Positions 27,605 through 36,572 of a DNA stretch of 64,000 nt are shown here, piece by piece. Made by a program: the position numbers and the translations under genes. The notes under the pieces are model-generated. The model was given only the letters and a program-made list of their open reading frames with translations, was not told the origin of the DNA and did not search any database. Source of the DNA: Daejeonella sp. (lineage in GTDB: Bacteria; Bacteroidota; Bacteroidia; Sphingobacteriales; Sphingobacteriaceae); contig NZ_JAFEIG010000014.1 of assembly GCF_017495225.1 (NCBI RefSeq), positions 62,001-126,000 on the forward strand. The letters are read 5' to 3'. The stretch's first letter is position 1. Every line of letters begins with the position of its first letter.

Positions 27605-28390
27605 ATGGATCTTAAACTAACAGATAAGGTAATTATTGTAACAGGTGGTGCTAAAGGCATTGGAGCTGGAATTGTTAAAGTTTTAGCCCAAGAGGGTGCA
27701 ATACCGGTAATTGTTGGACGAAACGAAGCTGATAATCTGAAATTATTATCTGAAATTGAATCGCTTGGCGGTAAAGCATTCCAAGTTGTAGCTGAATTAA
27801 CAGAACCAGAAGAATGCGAAAAGGTTGTTAAAATTACACTCCAAAATTTTGGTAAAATTGATGGATTAGTCAATAATGCTGGGGTAAATGATAGCGTCGG
27901 ACTCGAATCAGGGAATTATCAGAAATTTGTAGATAGTCTCCATAAAAATGTGATTCATTATTATTTAATGGCTCATCATGCTCTGCCTGCATTGAAAGCC
28001 TCTAAAGGATCTATTGTAAATATTGGCTCAAAGGTTTCTGAAACAGGGCAGGGTGGGACTTCTGCCTACGCTGCTTCCAATGGTGCTAGAACTGCCTTAA
28101 CCCGCGAATGGGCCGTAGAACTCCTAAAAGATGAAATTCGGGTAAATGCTGTCATTGTCGCCGAATGTTATACGCCCCTCTATGAAACTTGGATTAATAG
28201 TCTGCCCAATCCTGAAGAAAAACTTCAAGAAATAATCAGCAAAATTCCTCTTGGCAAACGCATGACCACAGCGAATGAAATCGCGGATGCTGTAGCATTT
28301 TTACTATCACAAAGATCTTCACATACAACAGGGCAATTGATTCATGTTGATGGAGGCTACGTGCATTTAGATCGATCGATAAATCAATAA
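27605..28390 (+). CDS. SDR-family probable L-fucose dehydrogenase with altered active site
   Basis: Short-chain dehydrogenase of 261 residues, related by TREWAVEL and AECYTPLYETW to the L-fucose dehydrogenases of fucose clusters. The cofactor loop TGGAKGIGAGI, NNAGVND and the terminal GQLIHVDGGY are normal. The active site is not: Tyr155 is present but the usual catalytic Lys is Asn159 (YAASN instead of YxxxK), confirmed by the codon AAT at 28079-28081. By position and elimination it is the first oxidation step (fucose to fuconolactone). Activity without the Lys would need an alternative proton relay, or it may have another role. Confidence 0.78.
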   Translation: MDLKLTDKVIIVTGGAKGIGAGIVKVLAQEGAIPVIVGRNEADNLKLLSEIESLGGKAFQVVAELTEPEECEKVVKITLQNFGKIDGLVNNAGVNDSVGLESGNYQKFVDSLHKNVIHYYLMAHHALPALKASKGSIVNIGSKVSETGQGGTSAYAASNGARTALTREWAVELLKDEIRVNAVIVAECYTPLYETWINSLPNPEEKLQEIISKIPLGKRMTTANEIADAVAFLLSQRSSHTTGQLIHVDGGYVHLDRSINQ

Positions 28391-28450
28391 TTTATCTTAT
28401 ATAGAAACATTATTAATTTATAATTTAATTATTATCGATTTTTATTGCAT

Positions 28451-29458
28451 TTATCTATAGAAATTGATTGTAGCAGTATCTCTTATCGCTCCATTATCAT
28501 CTCTATAAATAAAATAAGCATCTAGTTTTTTATGCTTCTTAAGGAATTGGAAAGCTTTTTCAATGCCCATTCCAATTAATACATTATCATATCCATCAGC
28601 ATTCATGGCATTTTTTGCTCTGACTGTTACGCTGATAATCTCATTTTGGAGTGGCTTACCGCTTTTTGAATCCATTAAATGGGATATTTTCTTCGATCCA
28701 CTCTCTATAAATCTCCTATAATTTCCAGAGCTTGTTATAGCACCTTTCTTTAATTCTAAGACCTTTTGGATGATGCTTGTGTCATTAATATTTTGCGTGG
28801 CTTGCTCTATCCCAATACGCATGGCTTGTTTATTCGGTTGTTTGTAACCTTTTACTCTGATTTCTCCGCCAAGTTCAATCAGGTAATTTCTCACCCCTCT
28901 TTTTTCTAAATGTGCCGCTATTTGGTCTACACTATAACCTTGAGCAATACCGTTTACATCAATTTTTAGGCAAGCCTTTGTTTTTACAAGCATTCTGCCT
29001 TTAATTCGGATTTTATCAGAACCAGAACAATTAAGTGCTTGGGCTATTTCTAAATCATTGGGCTGTTTACTATGCTTTAAGGCTCCAAATCCCCAAAGAT
29101 CTACTAAATTTAAAATGCTAATATCAAATACTCCTTCACTTTGTTTCCAGATTTTAATCGAACGTTTTACCACCGTTGATAGATGCTTATCCATCAATAC
29201 ACCCTGTTCTGAATGATTAAATTTATTGATTAGTGAATAGGGTTTATAAATAGAAAGTGAACTATCTAATTCGCTAAATAATTGATGGATAGATTTACTG
29301 CTAACGATCGGATTTTTAGCATAATATGTAATTTGATAACTTGTTCCTTGCGCAAAACCTTCAATGGTAAAAGCTCTTAATTCTACTTCCTTTTTTTTAG
29401 GAGTTGAAAATGAGCTTAGCGATAAAAAAAATAGCAATAAACCTAAAAATGAACGCAT
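28451..29458 (-). CDS. apbE: ApbE-family FAD:protein FMN transferase
   Basis: Exported flavinyl transferase, 335 residues, which attaches FMN to threonine residues of membrane redox proteins. It has an N-terminal signal peptide without a lipobox Cys, then AQGTSYQITYYA, DVNGIAQGYSVDQIA near residue 175, ISHLMDSKSGKPL, and the Mg/FAD motif region MNADGYDNVLIGMG. No RnfG/NqrC-type acceptor gene is in the window. It follows the beta-lactamase-like gene after 32 bases on the same strand and may be co-transcribed. Confidence 0.9.
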   Translation of the reverse strand: MRSFLGLLLFFLSLSSFSTPKKKEVELRAFTIEGFAQGTSYQITYYAKNPIVSSKSIHQLFSELDSSLSIYKPYSLINKFNHSEQGVLMDKHLSTVVKRSIKIWKQSEGVFDISILNLVDLWGFGALKHSKQPNDLEIAQALNCSGSDKIRIKGRMLVKTKACLKIDVNGIAQGYSVDQIAAHLEKRGVRNYLIELGGEIRVKGYKQPNKQAMRIGIEQATQNINDTSIIQKVLELKKGAITSSGNYRRFIESGSKKISHLMDSKSGKPLQNEIISVTVRAKNAMNADGYDNVLIGMGIEKAFQFLKKHKKLDAYFIYRDDNGAIRDTATINFYR

Positions 29459-29490
29459 TGATTCATAACTTAATTAATTCAATATGTATT

Positions 29491-30393
29491 TCAATCTTCT
29501 GACTTTTTTTGATTTATAACATAGTCATAAATCATTTTTGAAATTTTGGCCATGCTTTTAATTGCAGCTTTATCATCTTCCAAATTTTTGGCATGGAAAA
29601 CCAATACATATTTACGTCCATCAGGAAGAAAAACTATTCCTGCATCGTGGTTTACTCCTGTTATCCAGCCAGTTTTATGAGCTACTTTCACATTTTTGGG
29701 TAATTTGGCAGGTATTTTATCGTTGAATTCTTGATCGAGCAAAATTTTAATCATTTCATCAGAAGAAGCTTTATTTACAATTTCTCCTTGTGCCATTTTC
29801 GCGAAAATCAACATCTGATCATAAGCTGTACTCGTATTATTTAGGCCTTTTCTAAATGCTTTGCCATCTTCAACCCCACGTAAAACCTGAATATCCTTTG
29901 CTCCAATCTCACGCATGGTATTATTGGCATTTTGTGCTCCTACAAGATCAATGATGATATTTGTAGCCAAATTGCTACTTTTTATAATCATGAGGTAAAG
30001 AAGATCGTAAATTTTGACCTTGCTACCTATTTTTTCATAGAGTTCAGTATCGCTATCATCTTTGGGGTCTAAAGAGAAAATACTCCCATCTGCAATGCTC
30101 TTAAATTCATTTTTGACTGTTAAATAATCATCAATAGAGAACTTTTGCAATGCAGCTTGCTTATATGCTTCAATTAAAATGGGTGTTTTCATGGTACTCG
30201 CTGCATGGAAACTTTCCTTCTCATTGATTAAAATTTCTTCACCGCTTGTAAGATTTTTAAATGCTATGGCAAAGGTGCCCTTGTTTTTAGCTAATTCTTT
30301 CTGTATTTCCTTTTTTAGATCTTCACTATTGTGATATGTTTGACCACTTATCGGTGTTGTAAATAGCATGATTGATATCAGAAATGTGAACAT
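29491..30393 (-). CDS. Class A beta-lactamase-like serine hydrolase
   Basis: Exported 300-residue protein with a signal peptide and the penicilloyl-serine transferase fold. The nucleophile motif is STMK near residue 67, the SDN-equivalent is SSN (IKSSNLATNI), and the KTG motif is HKTGWITG. The omega-loop region reads GVEDGKAFRKGLNNTS and lacks the standard ExxLN of true class A beta-lactamases, so strong deacylation of beta-lactams is doubtful. A peptidoglycan-related or weak lactamase role is equally possible. Confidence 0.78.
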   Translation of the reverse strand: MFTFLISIMLFTTPISGQTYHNSEDLKKEIQKELAKNKGTFAIAFKNLTSGEEILINEKESFHAASTMKTPILIEAYKQAALQKFSIDDYLTVKNEFKSIADGSIFSLDPKDDSDTELYEKIGSKVKIYDLLYLMIIKSSNLATNIIIDLVGAQNANNTMREIGAKDIQVLRGVEDGKAFRKGLNNTSTAYDQMLIFAKMAQGEIVNKASSDEMIKILLDQEFNDKIPAKLPKNVKVAHKTGWITGVNHDAGIVFLPDGRKYVLVFHAKNLEDDKAAIKSMAKISKMIYDYVINQKKSED

Positions 30394-30473
30394 TTTTCGT
30401 TTTTAATTGCTAATAAATTTAAACGAATATAGGAAATGTAAATTTTGTATTTTTATCAATTAATTATTCATTT

Positions 30474-31952
30474 ATGGATTTCAAACGTATAATCTTCACG
30501 GCCTTTCTTTTTATTATCGTTCAATTTGGTTTTGCTCAGGATTCTTTAAAAGCAAAAACTGAGCTGGATCAGATTTGGGATAATTATGATCTTTTTCACG
30601 AGGCAACAATTCAAAATCGATTTATAAAGCATGCTGATGTGGTTCAATTGATACAGAAGCATGTTAATTCGGGACTTTTTATCAATGAGGAAATCGGTAA
30701 ATCTGTTCGTGGAAGAAGTATTAATCATTTATCCTATGGTAGGGGTAAGACTAAGGTTTTACTGTGGTCGCAAATGCATGGAGATGAATCAACTGCCACC
30801 ATGGCTTTGTTTGATTTATTTAATTTTTTATCAGGGAATGATGAATTCGATCCTCTACGTAGGTTGATTAAAAATAATCTGGAACTTCATTTTGTGCCAA
30901 TGCTAAACCCTGATGGTGCTCAAGAATGGAAGAGAAGGAATGATCTTGAAATTGATATCAATCGTGATGCACGTTTATTAGTGACTCCTGAAGGAAGAAC
31001 TTTAATGGATATCGCTAAGCGGATTGAACCTCAAATAGCCTTTAATTTACATGATCAGAGTACGCTTTATGCTGCTGGTCGCACCGATAAAACCGCCACA
31101 ATCTCCTTTTTGGCTCCAGCTTATAACTATCCCAAAGATATGAATGAGAGTAGGAAAAGGGCCACACAATTGATTCTAGAGATGAATGATGTCTTGCAAA
31201 GTAAATCCCCAGGCAATGTTGCTAAATACGATGATGCTTTTGATCCTCGTTGTTTCGGCGATACTTTTCAGGCTATGGGTATTTCAACTATTTTAATTGA
31301 ATCGGGTGGCTTTCGAGCTGATCCTGAGAAACAATTTATTCGCAAGCTCAATTTTTACGCTTTAATAAGGGCTTTAGAATCGATAGCAACTAATTCTTAT
31401 CAAAGCCAAAGCCTTGCAAAATATGATGCCATTCCAGAAAATAGTCGCTCACTTTATGATCTTCTTATTCGTAATGTTAGCATCACAAAAGAGGGAATAG
31501 CATTTAGAACTAATCTTGGGATAAACCTAGCACAAATAAAGGGGCCAAATTTTGCCAGCATGACTTATAATGGTCGTGTGGAGGAGATTGGTGATATGGA
31601 ACTTAGCTATGCTCATCAAGAAATTGAGGCTTCTACCATGAATCTTGTACCAGGGAAAGTTAAATTTTTAATGAAAGCTGAATGGGATAGCTTGAGTCGT
31701 GATGAAGAATTTGAACTTCTAAAAGAAGGTTATTTATATGTAAAACATACAGATTCTCAATCTTCTAGCGGATCAGTAAGCGGAAGAATATTACATCTCA
31801 CTAATCAGGATAATAGCCCCGTACAAACCGCCACAATCGGTCAGCAGGCTCAATTTATTCTTATTGAAGGTTCAAAACCTCGATATGCCATTATCAAAGG
31901 TTTTGTAATTGATTTAACAAAGGAATTACAAGATTTAACATTCCCAGAATAG
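30474..31952 (+). CDS. M14-family zinc carboxypeptidase, exported
   Basis: Metallocarboxypeptidase of 492 residues with an N-terminal signal peptide (MDFKRIIFTAFLFIIVQFG). Zinc ligands are seen in SQMHGDEST (HxxE) and NLHDQ; a substrate-binding Arg is in DINRDARLL; the catalytic Glu is in ILIESGGF. The C-terminal 150 residues form an extra beta-rich region without a recognised motif. The substrate may be protein, peptide or peptidoglycan stem. A terminator hairpin starts inside the last codons, and an amidase gene converges on it. Confidence 0.86.
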   Translation: MDFKRIIFTAFLFIIVQFGFAQDSLKAKTELDQIWDNYDLFHEATIQNRFIKHADVVQLIQKHVNSGLFINEEIGKSVRGRSINHLSYGRGKTKVLLWSQMHGDESTATMALFDLFNFLSGNDEFDPLRRLIKNNLELHFVPMLNPDGAQEWKRRNDLEIDINRDARLLVTPEGRTLMDIAKRIEPQIAFNLHDQSTLYAAGRTDKTATISFLAPAYNYPKDMNESRKRATQLILEMNDVLQSKSPGNVAKYDDAFDPRCFGDTFQAMGISTILIESGGFRADPEKQFIRKLNFYALIRALESIATNSYQSQSLAKYDAIPENSRSLYDLLIRNVSITKEGIAFRTNLGINLAQIKGPNFASMTYNGRVEEIGDMELSYAHQEIEASTMNLVPGKVKFLMKAEWDSLSRDEEFELLKEGYLYVKHTDSQSSSGSVSGRILHLTNQDNSPVQTATIGQQAQFILIEGSKPRYAIIKGFVIDLTKELQDLTFPE

Positions 31953-31975
31953 ACCTGGGAATGTTAATTTTTTTT
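31937..31975 (+). terminator. Terminator of the M14 peptidase gene
   Basis: AACATTCCCAG (31937-31947) pairs perfectly with CTGGGAATGTT (31955-31965), with a 7-base loop, and is followed by AATTTTTTTT. The stem begins within the coding region, five codons before the stop. Confidence 0.85.
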
Positions 31976-32960
31976 AGTTTGGATAAAATTCTCTAACTCT
32001 TTTTTCCTCTTGTAAGGCTTCATCAATTTTGCCTAATTTGTTTAAAATTTCAGCTCTGTATTTATGGCATTCTCCAGCAACATAAGAATCTGGAAATGAT
32101 TTGGCAGATTGTGTAAATAGATCAAAGGCTTTTTGAAGGTTTTCTTTGTTCTTGCTTTTCATCAATTCTTTAGCATCAAGATAATCTTGGTACCAGCGTT
32201 TTGCAATAGGGCTCATGCGCTCTGCCTCTTGAAGTGTAGCAAATGGTGTTGGAAAATCTGATGAGATTTTGGGTTGAATAAGAGGGATACTTCCTGTAAA
32301 AAAGTCCTCAATTGCCACCGCAAAGGCAAATGCCTCATTATAATTATGCTCCTTCTGTTTTAAACGTGATTCTTCTTCTGGGTTAGTAAATAATGATGCC
32401 TCAGCTAAAACCCCCGGAATGCCATATGTGCCTCGTAGTACAGACGATCCTGCAGATGAAAACACGGTAAAATCTGAAACTATACTTACCGGTACTTTTG
32501 TTTTGTACATGTATTTTACCAAGTTTTTAGCTAATTCTTTACTAAAGTTCAGTCCGGCTTTATTTGAGGACGCTAATCCGTGATAATAGATGATCGGAAA
32601 ATTGACACTAGAATCAGCAGTAGCATTATGATGAATCGAAACGAAGAAATCAGCTTTATTATCTACGGCTAATTTGGATCGAGCATCAAGTGGGACAAAA
32701 ACATCGCTTGTGCGAGTCATTAAAACTTTAGCTCCCTTGGCCTCCAGAAGATCTTTTAGAATTAATCCTACTCTAAGGTCAATCCATTCTTCACGTTCTC
32801 CTGTTGGCCCCTGACGATAACTATCTGTTGCAGCCGTACCACCATGACCGGGGTCAATAACAATAACTTTTCCCTCTAATACAGATGGTTTTTGTGCAAA
32901 TACTAAATTAAGCGACAAGATTAATGTCAATGCTGTGAAATATAGTTTGGAACTGCGCAT
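31974..32960 (-). CDS. N-acetylmuramoyl-L-alanine amidase (Amidase_3)
   Basis: Exported zinc amidase that cuts peptidoglycan between muramic acid and the stem peptide. After a signal peptide (residues 1-22), the Amidase_3 domain shows VIDPGHGG (first His), REEWIDLRVG (Glu), MTRTSD and VSIHHNA (second His). The last 90 or so residues are helical and TPR-like (AKRWYQDYLDAKELMKSKNK... ), an unusual addition that could bind a partner. It stands alone between the M14 peptidase and the aminotransferase. Confidence 0.88.
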   Translation of the reverse strand: MRSSKLYFTALTLILSLNLVFAQKPSVLEGKVIVIDPGHGGTAATDSYRQGPTGEREEWIDLRVGLILKDLLEAKGAKVLMTRTSDVFVPLDARSKLAVDNKADFFVSIHHNATADSSVNFPIIYYHGLASSNKAGLNFSKELAKNLVKYMYKTKVPVSIVSDFTVFSSAGSSVLRGTYGIPGVLAEASLFTNPEEESRLKQKEHNYNEAFAFAVAIEDFFTGSIPLIQPKISSDFPTPFATLQEAERMSPIAKRWYQDYLDAKELMKSKNKENLQKAFDLFTQSAKSFPDSYVAGECHKYRAEILNKLGKIDEALQEEKRVREFYPN

Positions 32961-33224
32961 GGGTTGAGGTATTATTTGAAATAGTAAATTTTCGATTTAT
33001 TCGTTTTTTCTTTGATTTTTCATGTTTTTTTCGTATATTAAAATATACAGATGCAATATAAGTGTAAGGATTCAAAACTATTCATAAAAAGTATTAGTGT
33101 TAAAAATTTTACCATACGTTGAATCTATAATTTCCTCAGCCTTTATTAGTCATTGCTTTAAATAATTGTTTATTATTGTTTAGGCATTTTTCAGCCTTTA
33201 TTTTAATGTATAATTTTTGAAATA
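32961..33224. other. 264-base AT-rich intergenic region
   Basis: Divergent spacer between the amidase and the aminotransferase. It holds no open frame longer than about 23 codons and no clear hairpin. AATTTTTG at 33211-33218 differs from the -7 consensus by one base and is close to the aminotransferase start; nothing else stands out. Confidence 0.4.
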
Positions 33225-34052
33225 ATGAATAAACTTCATGTATGGCTTAATAATTCTTTAATTCTTGCAGATGAAGCCCAGTTAAGTATCACAGATCTTG
33301 CCATTCAGAGGGGCTATGGAATCTTTGATTTTCTCAAAACAATTGATAACAAGGCTATTTTTTTAGAGGATCACCTCGATCGTTTCTTTCATTCTGCAAA
33401 GTCAATGCGCTTGGACTTTAAAACAAGTAGAGATGAGCTTAGAAATAGGATCTTAAAGCTTATAGCTATTAATAATTTAGGTGATTCGGGCATTAAAATT
33501 ATCCTAACAGGCGGTTTTTCTCCCGATGGTTTCACAATTGCTGAACCCAATCTAATTATTAGTCAGCAGAGTTTTCATATCCCAAATAAACTCAATGAAG
33601 AGGGGATAAGCCTTATTACTGATGAGTATCAAAGACAATTCTCTGGTGCAAAGACGCTCGATTATCTTCATGCTATTTGGTTACAGCCTGTATTGAAAGA
33701 GAAGAAGGCTGACGACGTTTTGTATCATAGCAAAGGATTTATTCGGGAATGTCCAAGGGCCAATATTTTTATTGTTAATAAGGATAATCAGGTATTAAGT
33801 CCCGAGTTTGAAATGCTGAAAGGAGTCAGCAGAAAACATGTTTTTCAGCTGTCACAAACTCTATTTAAAACAGAAGCTAGGGATATCAGCTTGGAAGAGC
33901 TTCACCAAGCCAAAGAGGTTTTTATTACAAGTACAACCAAAAATATTTTACCCGTAGTAAAAATTAATGGAAAATTGATTGGCGATGGCAAGCCAGGAGA
34001 AGTTACACGTACTCTTTCTGAGAAATACATGGAAAAAATTGCTAATTCTTGA
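33225..34052 (+). CDS. Class IV aminotransferase
   Basis: PLP-dependent aminotransferase of fold type IV (branched-chain/D-amino acid aminotransferase or aminodeoxychorismate lyase type), 275 residues. Motifs: RGYGIFDFLKTIDN, HLDRFFHSAKSM, the Lys that would hold PLP in GAKTLDYLHAI, RECPRANIFIV, and VFITSTTKNILPV. The exact substrate cannot be assigned, since BCAT, D-AAT and ADC lyase are close. It is monocistronic with a bidirectional terminator behind it. Confidence 0.85.
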   Translation: MNKLHVWLNNSLILADEAQLSITDLAIQRGYGIFDFLKTIDNKAIFLEDHLDRFFHSAKSMRLDFKTSRDELRNRILKLIAINNLGDSGIKIILTGGFSPDGFTIAEPNLIISQQSFHIPNKLNEEGISLITDEYQRQFSGAKTLDYLHAIWLQPVLKEKKADDVLYHSKGFIRECPRANIFIVNKDNQVLSPEFEMLKGVSRKHVFQLSQTLFKTEARDISLEELHQAKEVFITSTTKNILPVVKINGKLIGDGKPGEVTRTLSEKYMEKIANS

Positions 34053-34061
34053 ATTGGGAAT

Positions 34062-34104
34062 AAAAAAGGGATGTCTTGAGCAATCAAAATATCCCTTTTT
34101 TAAT
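34062..34104. terminator. Bidirectional terminator
   Basis: AAAAAAGGGAT (34062-34072) pairs with ATCCCTTTTTT (34091-34101) across an 18-base loop. A-runs and T-runs on both sides allow it to serve the aminotransferase gene and the convergent yhcH gene. Confidence 0.7.
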
Positions 34105-34114
34105 AATAATTGAA

Positions 34115-34564
34115 TTAGACGCTTACTTTAACAATAAGCTTTTTAATAACATCATCTCCAATCATGGGTGCATGTACATCCTCAGGAAAGAAAATAGCAA
34201 ATTGATTGTCAGTTAATTCAAAATACATGTCTGGACCATCATCGTAAAATAGTACATCCTTTTCTGAATTATATTCACCTCTTGGTGATTTGCAGGATTG
34301 CCGCGACTTCCAACCCATTTTTTCTTTACCGGTAATGCATAGTTGGATATCAATATTTTGATTATGACATTCAAATTTTGCAGTAGATTCCTCTGTTGTC
34401 ATTCCTTCTTTTTCGGCAACAATTATTTTTAACCCTTCTTTGAGGTCGGTTTTGCCGATTTCAGCGTTTTTTAAATCGATCGACTTGATGTATTTGAAGG
34501 CTTCAGCAAAAAGGGGATGAATGCTGCTATATTTTTCAGCATTTTCTAAACTATCTATGATCAT
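34115..34564 (-). CDS. YhcH/YjgK/YiaL (DUF386) family protein
   Basis: Cupin-like sugar-processing protein of 149 residues, the family that includes E. coli YhcH and YiaL, which act on acidic sugars such as sialic acid or 2,3-diketogulonate-type intermediates. Motifs are MIIDSLENAEKYSSIHPLF, CHNQNIDIQLCITGKEKMGW, FYDDGPDMYFEL and FFPEDVHAPMIG, with metal-binding His and Glu. It lies behind kdgK but after a strong terminator, so expression depends on read-through or its own promoter. Confidence 0.85.
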   Translation of the reverse strand: MIIDSLENAEKYSSIHPLFAEAFKYIKSIDLKNAEIGKTDLKEGLKIIVAEKEGMTTEESTAKFECHNQNIDIQLCITGKEKMGWKSRQSCKSPRGEYNSEKDVLFYDDGPDMYFELTDNQFAIFFPEDVHAPMIGDDVIKKLIVKVSV

Positions 34565-34576
34565 AATTCTATTTTA

Positions 34577-34609
34577 ATTAAAAAAAATCCGCCCTTTTGA
34601 GGCGGATTT
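34577..34609 (-). terminator. Terminator between kdgK and yhcH
   Basis: AAATCCGCC (34585-34593) pairs perfectly with GGCGGATTT (34601-34609) across a 7-base loop. On the minus strand it is followed by a run of eight T. It lies between the kdgK stop (34623) and the yhcH start (34564). Confidence 0.88.
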
Positions 34610-34622
34610 AAAATGAGTTTAT

Positions 34623-35648
34623 TTATCTCTGAACGCGACCAGAGCCATCGCCACCAACCAGATCTTTAACTTCTGCTAATGTTGCATGGTTTAAATCGCC
34701 CGGAATAGTATGCTTAATAGCTGATGCGGCAACGCCAAATTCAGCTGCATCGCTCATCTTCATTCCAGTTACTAAGCCGTAAATGAAACCACTGGCAAAT
34801 GAATCTCCACTTCCAACACGGTCAACAATTCTAACTTCATAAGATTTGGTATGATAGAAATCAGTACCATCATATACTAATGCTGACCAGCCATTATCAG
34901 AGGCACTATGGCTTTCTCTTAGAGTAGAAGCAATATATTTAAAGCCAAATTTTGCTTTCATCTGCTGAAAAACATCTTTGTAACCATCTAAATTAAGCTC
35001 ACCTTTTGTAACATCTGTTCCTTTACTTGTAAAACCTAATGTAGTATCTGCATCTTCTTCATTACCAATGCAAACATCTACATACTGGCAAAGGCGAGTC
35101 ATTACTTCTCTCGCTTTTTCCTTGCTCCATAATTTTTTACGGTAGTTAAGATCGATGCTAGTAGTAATTCCTCTAGCTTTAGCTGCTTTTAATGCTGCCT
35201 CAGTTAATGCTGCGGCCTTATCGCTCAAAGCAGGGGTAATTCCTGTTGTATGAAACCAATCAGCTCCTTCAAAAATTTTGTCGAAATCAAATTCAGACGC
35301 ATCAACATCTGCAATAGATGCATCAGCACGGTCGTAAACTACTTGAGATGCGCGCATGGATGCACCAGTTTCAAGAAAGTAAATTCCTAATCTATTGCCA
35401 CCTCTAGCCATAAATTGTGTATCAACACCATAGCGGCGTAAATGGTTAATTGCCGATTGCCCTAAAGGGTTATTAGGCACTTTTGAAACGAATGTTCCAT
35501 TGAGTCCGTAATTACATAATGCAGCAGCAACATTCGCCTCGCCACCACCATAAGTAACATCAAAACTATCACTCTGTACAAATCTCTTGAAATCAGGAGT
35601 GGATAATCTCATCATTATTTCTCCAAGTGTTACGACTTTCTTAGCCAT
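34623..35648 (-). CDS. kdgK: 2-keto-3-deoxygluconate kinase (PfkB family)
   Basis: Carbohydrate kinase that phosphorylates 2-keto-3-deoxy-D-gluconate to KDPG. The N-terminal VVTLGEIMMRLS, the glycine-rich YGGGEANVAAALCNYG, and the C-terminal DRVGSGDSFASGFIYG, with the catalytic Asp, are typical of PfkB/KdgK. Length 341 is normal. It is divergent from eda across 209 bases, so together they convert KDG to pyruvate and glyceraldehyde 3-phosphate. Confidence 0.9.
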   Translation of the reverse strand: MAKKVVTLGEIMMRLSTPDFKRFVQSDSFDVTYGGGEANVAAALCNYGLNGTFVSKVPNNPLGQSAINHLRRYGVDTQFMARGGNRLGIYFLETGASMRASQVVYDRADASIADVDASEFDFDKIFEGADWFHTTGITPALSDKAAALTEAALKAAKARGITTSIDLNYRKKLWSKEKAREVMTRLCQYVDVCIGNEEDADTTLGFTSKGTDVTKGELNLDGYKDVFQQMKAKFGFKYIASTLRESHSASDNGWSALVYDGTDFYHTKSYEVRIVDRVGSGDSFASGFIYGLVTGMKMSDAAEFGVAASAIKHTIPGDLNHATLAEVKDLVGGDGSGRVQR

Positions 35649-35704
35649 GATTTATTTTATATTTATATGAAAAAAAGCTTGTTAAAAATTCTTGTTCGTT
35701 ATAA

Positions 35705-35712
35705 CAAAAATA
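35705..35712 (-). promoter_or_regulatory. Candidate -7 element for kdgK
   Basis: TATTTTTG on the minus strand matches TAnnTTTG exactly, about 57 bases before the kdgK start. No TTTG -33 element is visible at the usual spacing. Confidence 0.35.
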
Positions 35713-35857
35713 CACTAATGAGCGACAATTAAAAGTCTTAAGCATCTTAAAATCGCATTTTCACTGTAAATTGTTACGAAAAGCTAAGCTTGTTAAGATT
35801 GTTTTAATTTATTAATTATTTAAATTAGAGGCGTACTTAGAATCTAATAATACAATA

Positions 35858-36520
35858 ATGAGTAAAAAAACAGAACTTTTAAAATTAATCCCAGAGCAGG
35901 GTATATTGCCATTATACTTCAATAAAGATGAAGAAACAAGTATTGAATTATTAAAAGCTTTGTATTCGGCAGGAATTCGCGCCGTAGAATATACCAATCG
36001 GGGAGAAGCGGCGCTTGCTAATTTTAAAGCTATGCGTAAGGTAGTTGATTCAGAGCTTAAGGGAATGTATCTCGGAATTGGTACCATAAAAGATGGTAAA
36101 ATGGCTCAAACATTTATTGATGCGGGTGCCGACTATATTATTTGTCCCGGTTTAGTAGAAAGCGTTGCTGATGTAGCTGATAAGTATGATTTATTATGGG
36201 TGCCGGGATGTATGACACCGAGTGAAATTATAAAAGCCGAGACATTGGGTGCCAAAATGGTTAAACTATTTCCTGGCAATATTCTTGGTCCAGGTTTTAT
36301 GTCTGCAATAAAAGAATTGTTCCCAAATTTATTATTTATGCCTACAGGTGGTGTTGAGCTTGATAAAGCTAATATTGAAGCTTGGTTCAAATCAGGTGTT
36401 TGTGCCGTTGGAATGGGAAGTAAATTGGTGAGTAAAGATGTAATGGAAAATAAAAAATATGCCGAACTTATTGCTTCAACCAAAGAAGCCTTGGCGATAA
36501 TTGATTCTATTAAAAAATAA
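35858..36520 (+). CDS. eda: KDPG/KHG aldolase
   Basis: Class I aldolase, 220 residues, splitting 2-keto-3-deoxy-6-phosphogluconate into pyruvate and glyceraldehyde 3-phosphate. The Schiff-base Lys lies in AKMVKLFPGN, the catalytic Glu in GIRAVEYTNRG, and the phosphate-binding turn in MPTGGVELDKANI. Length and motifs are typical. It is divergent from kdgK, and a terminator follows. Confidence 0.92.
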   Translation: MSKKTELLKLIPEQGILPLYFNKDEETSIELLKALYSAGIRAVEYTNRGEAALANFKAMRKVVDSELKGMYLGIGTIKDGKMAQTFIDAGADYIICPGLVESVADVADKYDLLWVPGCMTPSEIIKAETLGAKMVKLFPGNILGPGFMSAIKELFPNLLFMPTGGVELDKANIEAWFKSGVCAVGMGSKLVSKDVMENKKYAELIASTKEALAIIDSIKK

Positions 36521-36541
36521 ACTGGTTTTATTATATTTTTT

Positions 36542-36572
36542 AAAGGCCTAGAGATTTTTCTTTAGGCTTTTT
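36542..36572 (+). terminator. Terminator after eda
   Basis: AAAGGCCTA pairs with TAGGCTTTT (one G-T pair) and is followed by T residues; the stem starts 22 bases after the eda stop. Confidence 0.65.

Noticed and set aside
33052..33123. Small open frame of 23 codons in the amidase/aminotransferase spacer
   Set aside because: Too short, no domain, no supporting promoter or ribosome site.
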